A DNA stretch of 64,000 bases from Labia minor (lineage: Eukaryota > Arthropoda > Insecta > Dermaptera > Spongiphoridae), in assembly GCA_963082975.1 (NCBI GenBank), contig OY720346.1, positions 38,033,787-38,097,786 of the forward strand, given 5' to 3'. Both the position numbers and the translations under genes were made by a program. Shown piece after piece: positions 37,937 through 48,191 of the stretch (positions are counted from its first letter, which is position 1; each line of letters starts with the position of its first letter). A model generated the notes under the pieces. The model was given only the letters and a program-made list of their open reading frames with translations. It was not told where the DNA came from and did no database searches.

Positions 37937-39166
37937 TATCTTATAGATATTTAGTAGTGTTTTTAAAATGTAATTTTCCTTTTCAAGTACGATTCAATAA
38001 AAGAGAATATATTTTTAATGACATTTTCATTTCTCATGCGAGTAAAATTTACTTTAAAACAAACAAATCAATCATAAGCCTCGTTAAGAAATTAATCGTC
38101 GCCGTTTTTGAAATTAAAACAAATCACTTGTCTCAGCAAGCTGGCGTAATTCGCATGATTTATCTTAAAAAAAGTCAGTTTGAGATTTATTCTTAATTCT
38201 CACACCCTCCCTACAATGGAGTATTCTTTTAGTCTTAAGTTTCTTCCATCTTCACTCCCCCCTCCAAAAAAAAAAAAACTTTTTTTCATTCTTTTTATTT
38301 ACTCTCATTGTCGTCAATGGCGAGTCCGTCTTTTTTAAAGAGAGACCAAGAGCGCCCAGTCAGCAACAGTAGCAACGATAGTGCGTGGGTGGATGAGTGC
38401 AAAGTAAAAGTCGACCTCGATCACCATTCGTCCCCGATCACAAAATGTGTGAGAATCGAGCGATGAACGCTTTATGATCCTTTGGGGCTCCTCCTTCGGA
38501 CGGGAACTCCATAAAAAACGATCGAGCTTGCAAGAAAACTCACCCGTCTTGGAATACAATGAAGAAAAAAAAAGGAAAAATTAAATTAAACCAAAAAATG
38601 TCTAATATAGGGAATCTTGATGATTGCACATCATCTAAAGTAATATCCCAATAAAGTTTGTGTATTTCTGATGGATGATTATATTTCATATGAAATCAAA
38701 ATCATAAAATGGACGGAAGGACGCGATAAGGGTATAAAAAAAGATTGAAATACTTTCAATGTAATGAAAAGAAAAGTGTATTAAATTTTAATTTAGAAAT
38801 TAATTAAAAAATAAAAACATTATACTGATGCATAAAGAACATTGATGAAATATTTTAAAAACAGGTGTATCAGATTTTTTCCAGGATAAAAACTAGATGC
38901 TTAAAAAAAAAATTTGAAACAGTGTCATTTTCTAGAAAATTTTTTTTACGACTGTTTATATATTCTCTCGTCTACCAGCTCAGATAAAAGTTATATATAT
39001 ATATATATATATATATGTGTATGTGTGTCTGTGTGTGTTTTGTATAAAAGTAAGGAGTAAATACAATTTAGAAGATTAGATATTTCAATAAAACTTTGTC
39101 TATTTGTATATCGTAATTGGTCTGAGGTTATTATGCTTGGGGGATGGAGAAGGAAATTAAGTTGAA

Positions 39167-39169
<3 letters not shown>
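37937..39169. other. Unique DNA with GC-richer island 38200-38560
   Basis: The island (38290-38560) is one of the most balanced in the window. A 74-codon minus-strand frame (38335-38559) has no recognisable domain. CGGGTGAGT, read on the minus strand near 38545, is a splice-donor match. This could be a 5' non-coding exon or promoter, unproven. Poly-A runs precede it. Confidence 0.4.

Positions 39170-39209
<40 letters not shown>
39170..39209. repeat. TA microsatellite
   Basis: About 40 bp of TA immediately left of a mariner-like end at 39210. Confidence 0.95.
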
Positions 39210-39210
<1 letters not shown>

Positions 39211-39480
39211 GAGGACTTTTTTTTCCAAACTCTAATCACAAGCAACGTATAAAGGTTAGAGTGGCTGGGGTATGTATATTCCTCCTCCTGTTCGTTCACT
39301 ACTGACAAGATCCTAACATGTCTTATCCTGTAGTTGAGCTGTAGTTGAACATGCAGTAAACATGGCTCTCTTTTTTTGAATCAAGTGAAACATCGAAACT
39401 GAGTCGAGTATATAAAAACAGTTTTATGAGTGATGGTGTTAAAAGTTTAAAGATGAGACAAAAGTGATGTGCATAATTAA
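39210..39480 (+). mobile_element. Mariner 5' end with transposase N-terminus remnant
   Basis: TA then CGAGGACTTTTTTTTCCAAA is a mariner-style left end. About 200 bp downstream, codons read SRVYKNSFMSDGVKSL and then KDET-like residues after a frameshift. This resembles the helix-turn-helix N-terminal region of mariner transposases (SRVYKW...F.DG...). The rest is missing. Confidence 0.45.
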
Positions 39481-39834
39481 GAGATTGATAAAACGCAAAA
39501 CTGTATCACCAAGTGATTAAGGAAATTTGTAGGCTTATCATACAAAGTATACGGTAATAATATAATATGTGTATTGTGCTTGTATTATAATAAAAATCCA
39601 TTTGGTTAAAATTATTGATATTTATAAAGACCAACTTATTAGTACGATTTTAAAAATAGTATTCTAAATCGTACCATCCATAATATACCATAAGTTGTAC
39701 CTATGTTTATTATTATAATAAAATTTATTTTCTTAAATTAATTTTTCTTAAAAATAATATGTATTATTAATTATTATTATTATTATGGTAATTATATTGA
39801 ACGTTCATCCAGTCAAGGATTTGGATAAGTGGGA

Positions 39835-40260
39835 CCAGTGGGTTCCTTTTTTAATTCCAAAGAAACTTTCCTTATGCAATATGTCTTGGTCTCTTCTTGT
39901 TTACGAGATAAACAATTTTGCATATAAATTCAATATAGCTATTATATTTACAATAGTTTATTGATTTTGCCACAAGAGGGCACTAATTTTCCGAATTTTT
40001 TTAGTTCGGTTTGGATATAGATAAATTAAAAAAATAATTAAATAATTTCCCTATATCCACACCGAACCGAACAAAAATCAGTGAATAAGTGAATAATTAG
40101 TGAATTAGTCAATAAAACATTTCTTAATGGCTGCACATTTCGACCTTCATAGCCAGCTAATTTGTCAAACTTAAAAATCTTTATTTATCTCGTAAACTAT
40201 AAGAGACTGAGAAATATTGCAAAAGGAAAGATTCTTTGGAATTAAAAAAGGAACCCACTA
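39835..40260. mobile_element. Long-hairpin element, family D
   Basis: Inverted arms of about 75 bp: left AGTGGGTTCCTTTTTTAATT onward (39837-39911) and right ending AAAAAAGGAACCCACT (40183-40259). A second inner inverted repeat (GTTCGGTTTGGATATAG at about 40004 against CTATATCCACACCGAAC) makes a compound hairpin. No coding. Relatives at 50236 and 50709. The superfamily is unknown. Confidence 0.82.
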
Positions 40261-41587
40261 TTAACATTATTATCATTTGAAAAAAATTAAATTTATGTTA
40301 CTATTTATTATTATAATAATCAAAAAAATGAAAAATAAAATTTATCAAGATTATTAATATTGTTAAAGGTTTGAAGGGAAAATTTCCTTTTTGAAGTGGA
40401 GTATTTATTATCTGGAGAAGTATGAGTGAAATAATTTTCGATCTCTTTCCTTGGGAATTTCTTCTCGGGCCATTTGGACCAGTTTATCACGCCCCTCCCA
40501 CCCGCCCCTGGTGGCTGTGATATATGGATATAGCCGAGGTTCAATTTCATATATAGACAGCCGTATGGTGGGGTCGGTTTTATCTTGATGTAGGACCAAT
40601 CAGTTCGATAACTCACCAGTCAGACAATAAGTTGCCCTTTTCGAGCAACCAACGAAAATTAAATACAAATAAAAACAGAAACAACCACTCTCCAATCTCT
40701 CTCTCTCTCTCTCTCTCTCTCTACCTGCACAGATAGAAGCATTCTCGTGAAAATGTGAAAAAGATAAAAGGAAAAGAGAAATTAAATAAATAAATAAATA
40801 AATAATCTCTTTTTGATTATTTTAATAACATTTTACTTAATATATATATATATATATTATTTATGAGTGTCATACATTTTTTAAAATAATATTTTCTCTT
40901 TATTATTTTAAGTAAGTATAAGAAATTAAATGTTTATTTTATTTTCATTTTATTTTATTATTTTTGTTTGTTCTAGATTGAAATTTCCTTTTATAAACTT
41001 TCATTGTGTACATTTTTTTGGTCATCTATTTTTAAATTCAAACAACTGAATTAACTGAAAGAAAAACTCACGAGTTTATTTGAATATGAGTAACATCTGC
41101 CACAAAAGACCTCCACGGTTTTATCTTTAAATAAGGAGAATTTAATTTTAATTCACTGTATACTATATAAAATAAATATAAAACCAGGCATTATATTCAA
41201 TTTTAAATAAAATATATATTTATTTACTCATCAATTTTGATAAAATTAAATTTATTTATCAAAAAAAAAAAATTAAATAAAAGTAATAACAAAAAACTTG
41301 ATAATTATTAATATTGTTTTTACAAGCTTTTATTTAGTTTTACATCGTGTCCTGATGTCAAATCTTGCAAGATGAATTTGACCCATTTTCCAATGTTCAA
41401 ATGAGCTGAAATTTTGCATATATATGTAACTTCGATGTCAATGAAATATTCAGGTTCATTCCAGGTCATAGGTGACCTTGGAGGTATTATTAATGTATTA
41501 ATAATAATATTATTTTTATTATTATTATTATTAAAAGTAGGAAATAATTTCTCCACACACACCACGATTTTCTCTTACAATTAATCA
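40261..41587. other. Unique DNA with island 40430-40740
   Basis: The island contains CACGCCCCTCCCACCCGCCC, a 98-codon minus-strand frame (40320-40616) with no family match, and a CT run (40696-40722). A moderately complex patch at 41330-41490 is unexplained. Confidence 0.4.
40696..40722. repeat. (CT)n microsatellite
   Basis: About 13 CT units. Confidence 0.95.
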
Positions 41588-42614
41588 TCTATATATATAA
41601 AGGAGAGTGTTTGTATGTATGTATGTATGTATATATGTATGTAATTTGTTTACTTTTTTGCTGTCATAGAAACAAACAAAAAAGAAATTTCCTACTTAAC
41701 CGACACTTTACCGGTAATTTAGAATTATGAACATCAAAAAATAAGAAACGATTTCTATGAAATTACATCACAATATTCTTATATATCTCTATGGTAACAT
41801 ATTATTTATTAATATCTAATTCTAATCAATAACCGCAGAATTTAATTTTTTTAAGTTTATATAGTTTTCCGTGTTGTTCATTCAAGAGCCAGGCGTGGCC
41901 CACTGACTGGCGGACTCATTTTACACAATGTATATAACTAGCAATCAAAGAATTATTATAATATTTAACTTTTTATTTTAAATTCTAATATTCAATTATC
42001 ATTTCAATTAAATAATTTATTCTAAAAGTTCTCATTTTAATTAATATAATAAAATATTTAAATCATATTTAACTTAAATTATTTTGTATTTATTCTTTCT
42101 ATATTGGAATACAACTTTTATTTTAAGGGAGGGAATTAACTATGATCTAAAAAAATTAATAAATGAACTTAATAATAATATACTCATGCGACCTTAATTG
42201 TACAATCGGTACTAAATAAATAACATAAGAGAGGGAAATTATATAAGAATAATTTATATAAAAAAAGAAAGAAAGAAATTTTATTATATTTAGATATCAA
42301 TTAATAAACAAGATATATTTACAAACTTTGATTCATATTACGGTACACATATGTTTATTGTACAATTTCAGTTACACAAATAGCCTAAGCTCAACTTAGG
42401 TTGCTGGATAGAGACTCAACGGGGGGATCTACTGGTTTTTATTTATTTTATAACCTTTAATACGAGACACTTAATAGATAGACGTTATTAATAGAAAAAG
42501 TCAGTACGATACGGTAATGCTATGATGATATAGGAAGTAGGTGTATTTTCTTCGTTTTCCAACTAGAGACAAAAAGGCATAACGAAAAGCGATATCCGGA
42601 AACGGCGATGACTT

Positions 42615-42799
42615 AAAACTTGCACGTAACCTGAACTTGCGGTAGTCTAAAACAGCAGCTAACCGGAAACTTGCGGTAGCCTAGAAACTTGTGATAACCT
42701 AGAACTGGCGGTATCCTAAAACTTGGCCGTAACCTAAAAACTTGGCCGTAACCTAAAAACTTGGCCGTAACCTAAAAACTTGGCCGTAACCTAAAAACT
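42615..42799. repeat. Minisatellite, ~20-bp unit
   Basis: Repeats of AACTTGGCCGTAACCTAAAA. The last four units (42719-42799) are near-identical, while those to the left (ACTTGCGGTAGCCTAGAA and similar) are diverged. It probably lies in the LTR region. Confidence 0.9.
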
Positions 42800-43073
42800 G
42801 TAATAACTCATTAATAACAGGTACGGGTATTATTATAAGCGTTATTCATAAAGACATATATTATAATTCACTCTTACCGGTACGATATCTGATATGGGCG
42901 GTATTTATTGCAGGTAAATTTCACAACAATATATATATTTTATTCTTACAGACACTACTGGAGAGAAACGTTTACGGTAGAATTTTCGGTAAGATGCAAT
43001 ACATTAATTAATTCGATAGCGAGACGATAATATTTCATCCATTGGACAGGCGAGAATATCTCTTTCTTTTCAC

Positions 43074-43200
43074 TTCATCCTATCACTAGGCTATATCCCC
43101 TCCCATCCATTAGTCAATCATATTGATTCCGATAGATGGCACGGGTATGTCCGTTTGTGCTTGTACGACTTTTCCTCTAATATTCAATCTCGGCGTTACA
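43074..43200 (-). repeat. LTR-type direct repeat, left copy
   Basis: 127 bp identical by eye to 45160-45286. Reads TGTAACGCCGAGATTGAATA from its right end on the minus strand. Followed on the right by TACCCCCTTCCAGAGG, a possible polypurine tract on the minus strand (CCTCTGGAAGGGGGTA), as expected just upstream of a 3' LTR. Confidence 0.85.
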
Positions 43201-43291
43201 TACCCCCTTCCAGAGGGAACGTCGTACAGAAAGTTTTGTCGGAATGGACCGGTACGGAAGTGTTTGATTTCAATCGGTACGGGACTCTCGG

Positions 43292-43580
43292 TAGAACTTC
43301 AAAGATACGATACATGATTCTTCCACGTGAATGGAGAAACCATGAGCTCACGTGAGGGCAGGGTTGCCAATCCCTGAGGTAGATTTCTTTTCTATTGGCT
43401 TGATAGAAAATATCCACCCGTTACCCGTTGATTCCAAAGAGAACTTCAAGACGAAACGATACATGATTCTTCCATGTGAAATGGAGAAACCATGGGCTCA
43501 CGCGAGGGCAGGGTTGCCAATCCCTGAGGTAGATTTCTTTTCTACTAGCTTAATAGAAAATATCCACCCGTTACCCGTAT
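43292..43580. repeat. Tandem duplication, 149-bp period
   Basis: Two near-identical units (CGATACATGATTCTTCCA at 43308 and 43457) covering GGGCAGGGTTGCCAATCC and AAATATCCACCCGTTACCCG. They lie in the non-coding part between gag and the left repeat. Confidence 0.9.
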
Positions 43581-43658
43581 ATGCGTAATGTTACGTGACT
43601 CTTCATCGGCAACAGGTACTTGTAGCAGGACTTGCTTCATATCAAGTTTAGAAAATTA

Positions 43659-44482
43659 CTAATTCATACAGGTAGGCTCATTCTCCACTGATGAGATCGG
43701 AATATCATCACTCTTCTCCAAGGGTGACACTTTAGGTTCACGAAAGAGCGAGACAGTTTTGTCCAACGGCAACGGTATTGAAGTTTTCCCAGTAGGTAGT
43801 AAGGTATTATCGGTTGGTGGCGACACGGAAATCTTCTTAGAAGGAGGAAAGGTATTATTGGTTGGTGGCGACACGGAAATCTTCTTAGAGGGCGGAAAGG
43901 TATCATCGATTGGTGGCGACACGGAAATCTTCACAGAAGGAGGAAAGGTATTATTGGTTGGTGGCGGTACGGAAATCTTCGCAGAGGGCGGTAAGGTATT
44001 ATTGGTTGGTGGCGGTACGGAAATCTTCACAGAGGGCGGTAAGGTATTATTGGTTGGAACTCGGGACGGAAAGGAAACTGGACCTTTAGAATCTGATTTG
44101 CTAATAGCATCACCACAACCACTGTTATCTATCTTCATGAGCTCCGCTACACGGCTACGCTCCGTTACAAACTCTATGAGTAACTCATAAGTCGGTATGG
44201 TTGTCGACGACTGCTTGTCCTCGAACTCTCTCCTGGTGCCAGAATCTAAGTTATTTAATGCTATCTGTAATTTAATAAAATCTCCCACATCCGGTAAATT
44301 TAGGGACATTAAGGCACTCATATTGCTGACATGTCCACTGAGAAATCGTTGAAGGCTACTATGGGATGAATTTGTTAGCGGTAGAAATTCGGTAATTCGA
44401 GATAAATATAAGCTATTAATTCTTCCGCCATCGTTAAGGAAAAACTCTATTATAACCAGCAACCCAGTACAAAATAATTATT
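43659..44482 (-). pseudogene. Bel/Pao gag fragment with DUF1759-like region
   Basis: About 270 codons open on the minus strand. The N-terminal ~110 residues (SLQRFLSGHVSNMSALMSLN, later DSGTRREFED and IPTYELLIEFVTERSR) match the pattern of the gag region called DUF1759 in Pao/Bel retrotransposons. It packages retroelement RNA in the host cytoplasm. Residues ~140-245 are seven or so 16-residue Pro/Ser/Thr repeats (TNNTFPPSKKISVSPP type). It ends TCMN, stop at 43659. There is no ATG at the 5' end: the frame opens at a stop near 44483 and the first codon used is TTG. No zinc knuckle is seen. So it is N-terminally truncated and C-terminally short. Confidence 0.85.
43768..44060 (-). repeat. In-frame 48-bp coding minisatellite
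   Basis: Period 48 bp (for instance CGACACGG at 43821 and 43869), about six units with drifting sequence. It encodes the Pro-rich repeats of gag. A 143-codon plus-strand frame is its mirror, because 48 is divisible by three. Confidence 0.9.
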
Positions 44483-44582
44483 AAAGAGAATAAAAATTTA
44501 CAATACAAAACAAGTAGATAATCAATTACAATAACGAAATTATTATATAAGGTATAATACCATATACTACAGACAAACAGTT

Positions 44583-45158
44583 GTTGAATTATTTATTCAA
44601 TAATAAATTTATCATAACCAAACGAAATTTGAAACCATTTATATTGTTTAAAAAAAATAAACAAATAATTTCTGACTTAATTTTAAACAAATCATAAATT
44701 TATTTATAACAACTGTATAAACCCTTAAAGATAAAAATAATTATTTTCAAGATAATTATTTTAGAATTGAATAATATTAATTTTTAAAATTATTAGAATC
44801 TTATGATTAATATTATTTTGTTTACTAGATACGAAATGAATTAATGTATTGGGGTTACATTTTCAGAGAACAAACGATAATTATAGGTAATACTTAAATT
44901 CATTCAACAATAAACTTATCATAATTAAACGGAATTTTAAATAATTTATTTTATTTATAAAAAAAATTAAATAAATTATTTCGGAATTATTTTTAACCAA
45001 GTCATAAGCTTATTTATAAGCATAAGTTTATACAACCTTTAAAGATAAAAATAATTATTTTCGATAAAATTACTTTAGAATTGAACACTATTAATATTTC
45101 TAACTATTAATCTTATTCTTAACATTATTATGTTTTAAAATACAAAATGAATGAATGA
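44583..45158. repeat. Diverged AT-rich tandem duplication, ~310-bp period
   Basis: Two units (about 44583-44870 and 44895-45158) share CAATAATAAATTTATCATAA and CTTTAAAGATAAAAATAATTATTTTC-type segments in the same order. They occupy the position of a gag 5' leader. Confidence 0.75.
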
Positions 45159-45159
45159 A

Positions 45160-45286
45160 TTCATCCTATCACTAGGCTATATCCCCTCCCATCCATTAGT
45201 CAATCATATTGATTCCGATAGATGGCACGGGTATGTCCGTTTGTGCTTGTACGACTTTTCCTCTAATATTCAATCTCGGCGTTACA
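45160..45286 (-). repeat. LTR-type direct repeat, right copy
   Basis: Identical to 43074-43200. Its left neighbour is unrelated AT-rich DNA, so either the LTR is only ~127 bp or this 5' LTR is truncated. Confidence 0.85.
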
Positions 45287-45532
45287 ATAAAAAAACAAAT
45301 AAATCAATTAATTTAAATTAATACTATTAATGAATGTATATATTGGTCATTTATCTATAGTTTTATACCGTTAATTTTTATAAATTGTCTCAAGTCTCTA
45401 ACTTTGCATTTTCTAAAATTTTATTATAATTAAAAATATTCAATAAAAATCAAGCAATGAAATTAAAATATTAAAATGAAATGATCAAGAAATATTATAC
45501 TCTATTATAACATATACAATACTTATAACTAT

Positions 45533-46135
45533 AGGCGGAGGAAATATTAGACGATATCATTGCGGGTTCATGCCAAATCGATCAACATTAATTAAGATAT
45601 TTTCATTATGACAGATATTAAAAAAACCGCGAATTCAATATCTCTGTTCACTAATTATTTGTAGACTTTAGTAAAACCTACGCATGACTCAATAGATCCG
45701 GATAAACTTTTTCAAATTTTGATCTTAAAATATATCTTGAAGGTAGTAAAGAAAGAGTAAGATGCGGAAATCAATTGTAAAATATTAGGTTACCCAGACG
45801 ACTTAAATATAATAGGAGATTCGGCAATTGCAATTACAGATAGCGAGGAAAAATTAATCAAGGTAGGAAAAGAGATGAGGTTTGAAATTAATAATGATAA
45901 ATAAATATATTTAGAAACAAACAGGAGCAGTATTAACATACAAAATGTAGAATTTGAATATGTAGAAAAATTGAATGTAATCACGAAGGATAATAATATT
46001 TGAGAAGAATTTAAATCGAAGTAGCAATCGGGAAACGTCTGTTATCATTCAGTAAAGAGGCTTATTTCATCAAAATTATTATAAAAGGGAATGAAAATTA
46101 AAATATATAAAACAATTATTTTGTCTGTTGTATTA
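45533..46135 (+). pseudogene. LINE reverse transcriptase fragment, broken
   Basis: Frame-broken remains of a non-LTR reverse transcriptase. Segments in order: AEEILDDIIAG, KNREFNISVH, LFVDFSKTYA, DSIDPDKLFQIL, GSKERVRCGNQ. A jump then removes the usual RQGD block. Next come LGYPDDLNIIGDSAIAITDS, FEINND(K), YLETNRSSINIQNVEFEYVE, and YKTIILSVVL near 46120. The catalytic YADD is read as YPDD. The end would lead into the family seen at 13077, so this is probably the same LINE family. Confidence 0.82.
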
Positions 46136-46548
46136 GTAGATAGTTATAACATATTCAATAAAAATATATATAATTAATTTACTGATTAAATTAAAATATA
46201 TTTTAAATAATCACACAATAAGAAATGAATGTTTTATGTTATACATTGATTGAAACAAAATGGATGAAAACCTTTTACTACTTTCAACCAAATACTATGT
46301 ACCACTCGGGGGTACAGGGGGCGGAGCCCCTGTCTAGATGTGAAGAGCGACGAAGGAGCTCTGAGCAGCTAGTATTTAATAAATGAAAGCGTGTGCACCA
46401 AACATGTAGGGAAAGGAAAAGAATACGAAGGACATTTCATTGTATAAGCACAAACCTTTCCTTTGTTCCTTTTACACTATACTTGATAACTATGTCTATT
46501 TGAAGTAGAATTTGCGTTTTCCGTGTATGTCTGGCGCCCACCTTTCAT

Positions 46549-47187
46549 TACCGACCGACGATAGTAAGGGAGGTATTGTTTTCACACCAAATTTCACATG
46601 TGGAGATTTTTACATATCTCCACGAATCATGCATTTTCTTAACAGAAAAAAGTATTTTTAGCATGATGTCTGTCCGTCCGTCCGTCCGTCCGTCTGTCCG
46701 TATAGATGTGTACAGCCTGAACGGCTCAACCGATTTTGATGAAATTTGGTATATTTACTTAATGCATCAGTGGGATGAATTGATCAACTTTTGGTGCAAA
46801 TCCGGAAACCGGAAGTAGTAGTATTAGCGATCGACGATAGGAAGGGAAGGGTTATTTTCACACCAAATTTCACATGAGGAGATTTTTTTATATATCACCA
46901 CGAATCATGCACTTTGTATTGGTTTTATCCTCGAGAAAAATCATATTTATTAGTTATTTCTTGATTTAAAATTATATGACGTCATCCAGTCATTCATGAC
47001 GTCACAGCCTGGTCTTATATATATATTATAAATAAAATAAAATTAAAAATATTTATGTTATATCCATATCTGTTTTTTATTACATTAATAGATATATTAA
47101 AATTATTTGAAATTGTTTCTGTAGCTGGAAATTAATTTACTTCAAACCGTCGGTCGGTTCGGACCTGGCCACAGGTCAACTTATTTT
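46549..47187 (+). repeat. Family A repeat, full length
   Basis: Plus-oriented, 639 bp, from TACCGACCGACGATAGTAAG to GGCCACAGGTCAACTTATT. The minisatellite GTCCGTCCGTCCGTCCGTCC lies at about 46669-46700. Probably closest to the family consensus. The 80-codon frame 46576-46818 is not a gene: it is the repeat read through. Confidence 0.93.
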
Positions 47188-48156
47188 TTAGATATGATTA
47201 ATTGTAAGGAAATCGGGGTGTTTGTGGAAAAATTATTTTCTCCTTTTTAGTGCTTTTAAATAAAAGCGTGTTTTTAAAAAGTTTCATTATATTTTTTTTA
47301 ATTACTTTATTTCTAGTATATAATATGATTCCCATTTAAAATAATATAATATATTTTTAGATAATAAATTTGATTTTTATAAACGCCAAAATTAATTATT
47401 AATTTATAAGGTGAGAAACGCATATTACTTTGTACCATTATTAGATTGAAAAGGAATAAGGGAAGAAAATACAATTCAACTACAACATAAATCATACCTG
47501 ATCATATGATAGTGACGTTTTATTTTATTTCAAAATGATTATATATTTACAATTAAATAATAATATTTAATCAAATCAATCTATACTAAAATATTGATAA
47601 TTTCCTTGGGGAGATTAAATGATTAAAAAAGAAAAGTTTTTTAGATTAATAATGAAAAATTAAAACAAATAAAACAGATAGAATAGAAAGCAAATGTCTA
47701 TTGGAACGGGATTACAGGCGCCCGTTTCTTTTCACTCGACTTGTTCAATTCCCAAGGCCCTTGATCCTTTTTGCTCGTTCTCCTACTATTATTCCAACTC
47801 ATCCTCTTTAAATATGAATTGCCTTCTGTATCTTTAATCTCATTTCTAGATAAACTTCATTATTTCATGAGGTGGATTCTCTGTAATTTTAAGCGAGTCA
47901 TAATACATGACTCCGCCACCTCCATAACTTCTAAAATTTCTTTTTATTTGTATTTAAATAAATTATGAATATATATATAACTTTATACAAATTTAATATT
48001 TACAAACCGAATTAAAATATGTTTGAATAATTATTTGTAATGCATCTATTAATTTGGGAACTTATTATCTATTATTTTGTGATCTTGCTTACATTCAAAT
48101 TCTGTAGTTCTACATTATAACATTAAGTTGGATAGTCTCAATTTTTCTTCAGTGAT

Positions 48157-48191
<35 letters not shown>

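Larger units (their letters stand above)
42164..45286 (-). mobile_element. Defective Bel/Pao-type LTR element
   Basis: A minus-strand gag lies between two identical 127-bp direct repeats (43074-43200 and 45160-45286) that begin TGTAACGCCGAG on the minus strand, consistent with LTR starts. No protease, reverse transcriptase or integrase is visible in the ~2 kb interior, so the element depends on others. The left repeat may belong to a longer 3' LTR reaching TGAACTT at 42164, where ATAAA matches the bases right of 45286. That 5-bp match in AT-rich DNA could be chance. The right LTR would then be truncated. Confidence 0.65.
41588..46372 (+). mobile_element. Helitron ends bracketing nested insertions
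   Basis: The 5' start A|TCTATATATATAAAGG (41588) is followed by GTAT repeats and by ATGAAATTACATCACAATAT, shared with the Helitron at 35732. The matching 3' end lies at 46308-46372: CGGGGGTACAGGGGG, a CAGGGG/CCCCTG hairpin, then GCAGCTAG|T. The simplest reading is one Helitron split by a Bel/Pao element and a LINE fragment. The two ends could also belong to separate copies. Confidence 0.5.

Noticed and set aside
43759..44190. 143-codon plus-strand frame with EIFLEGGKVLLVGGDT repeats
   Set aside because: It is the mirror of the gag minisatellite on the minus strand, whose DUF1759-like part identifies the true coding strand.
46576..46818. 80-codon frame with SVRPSVRPSVR
   Set aside because: Read-through of the CCGT minisatellite in family A; other copies of the family do not keep the frame.
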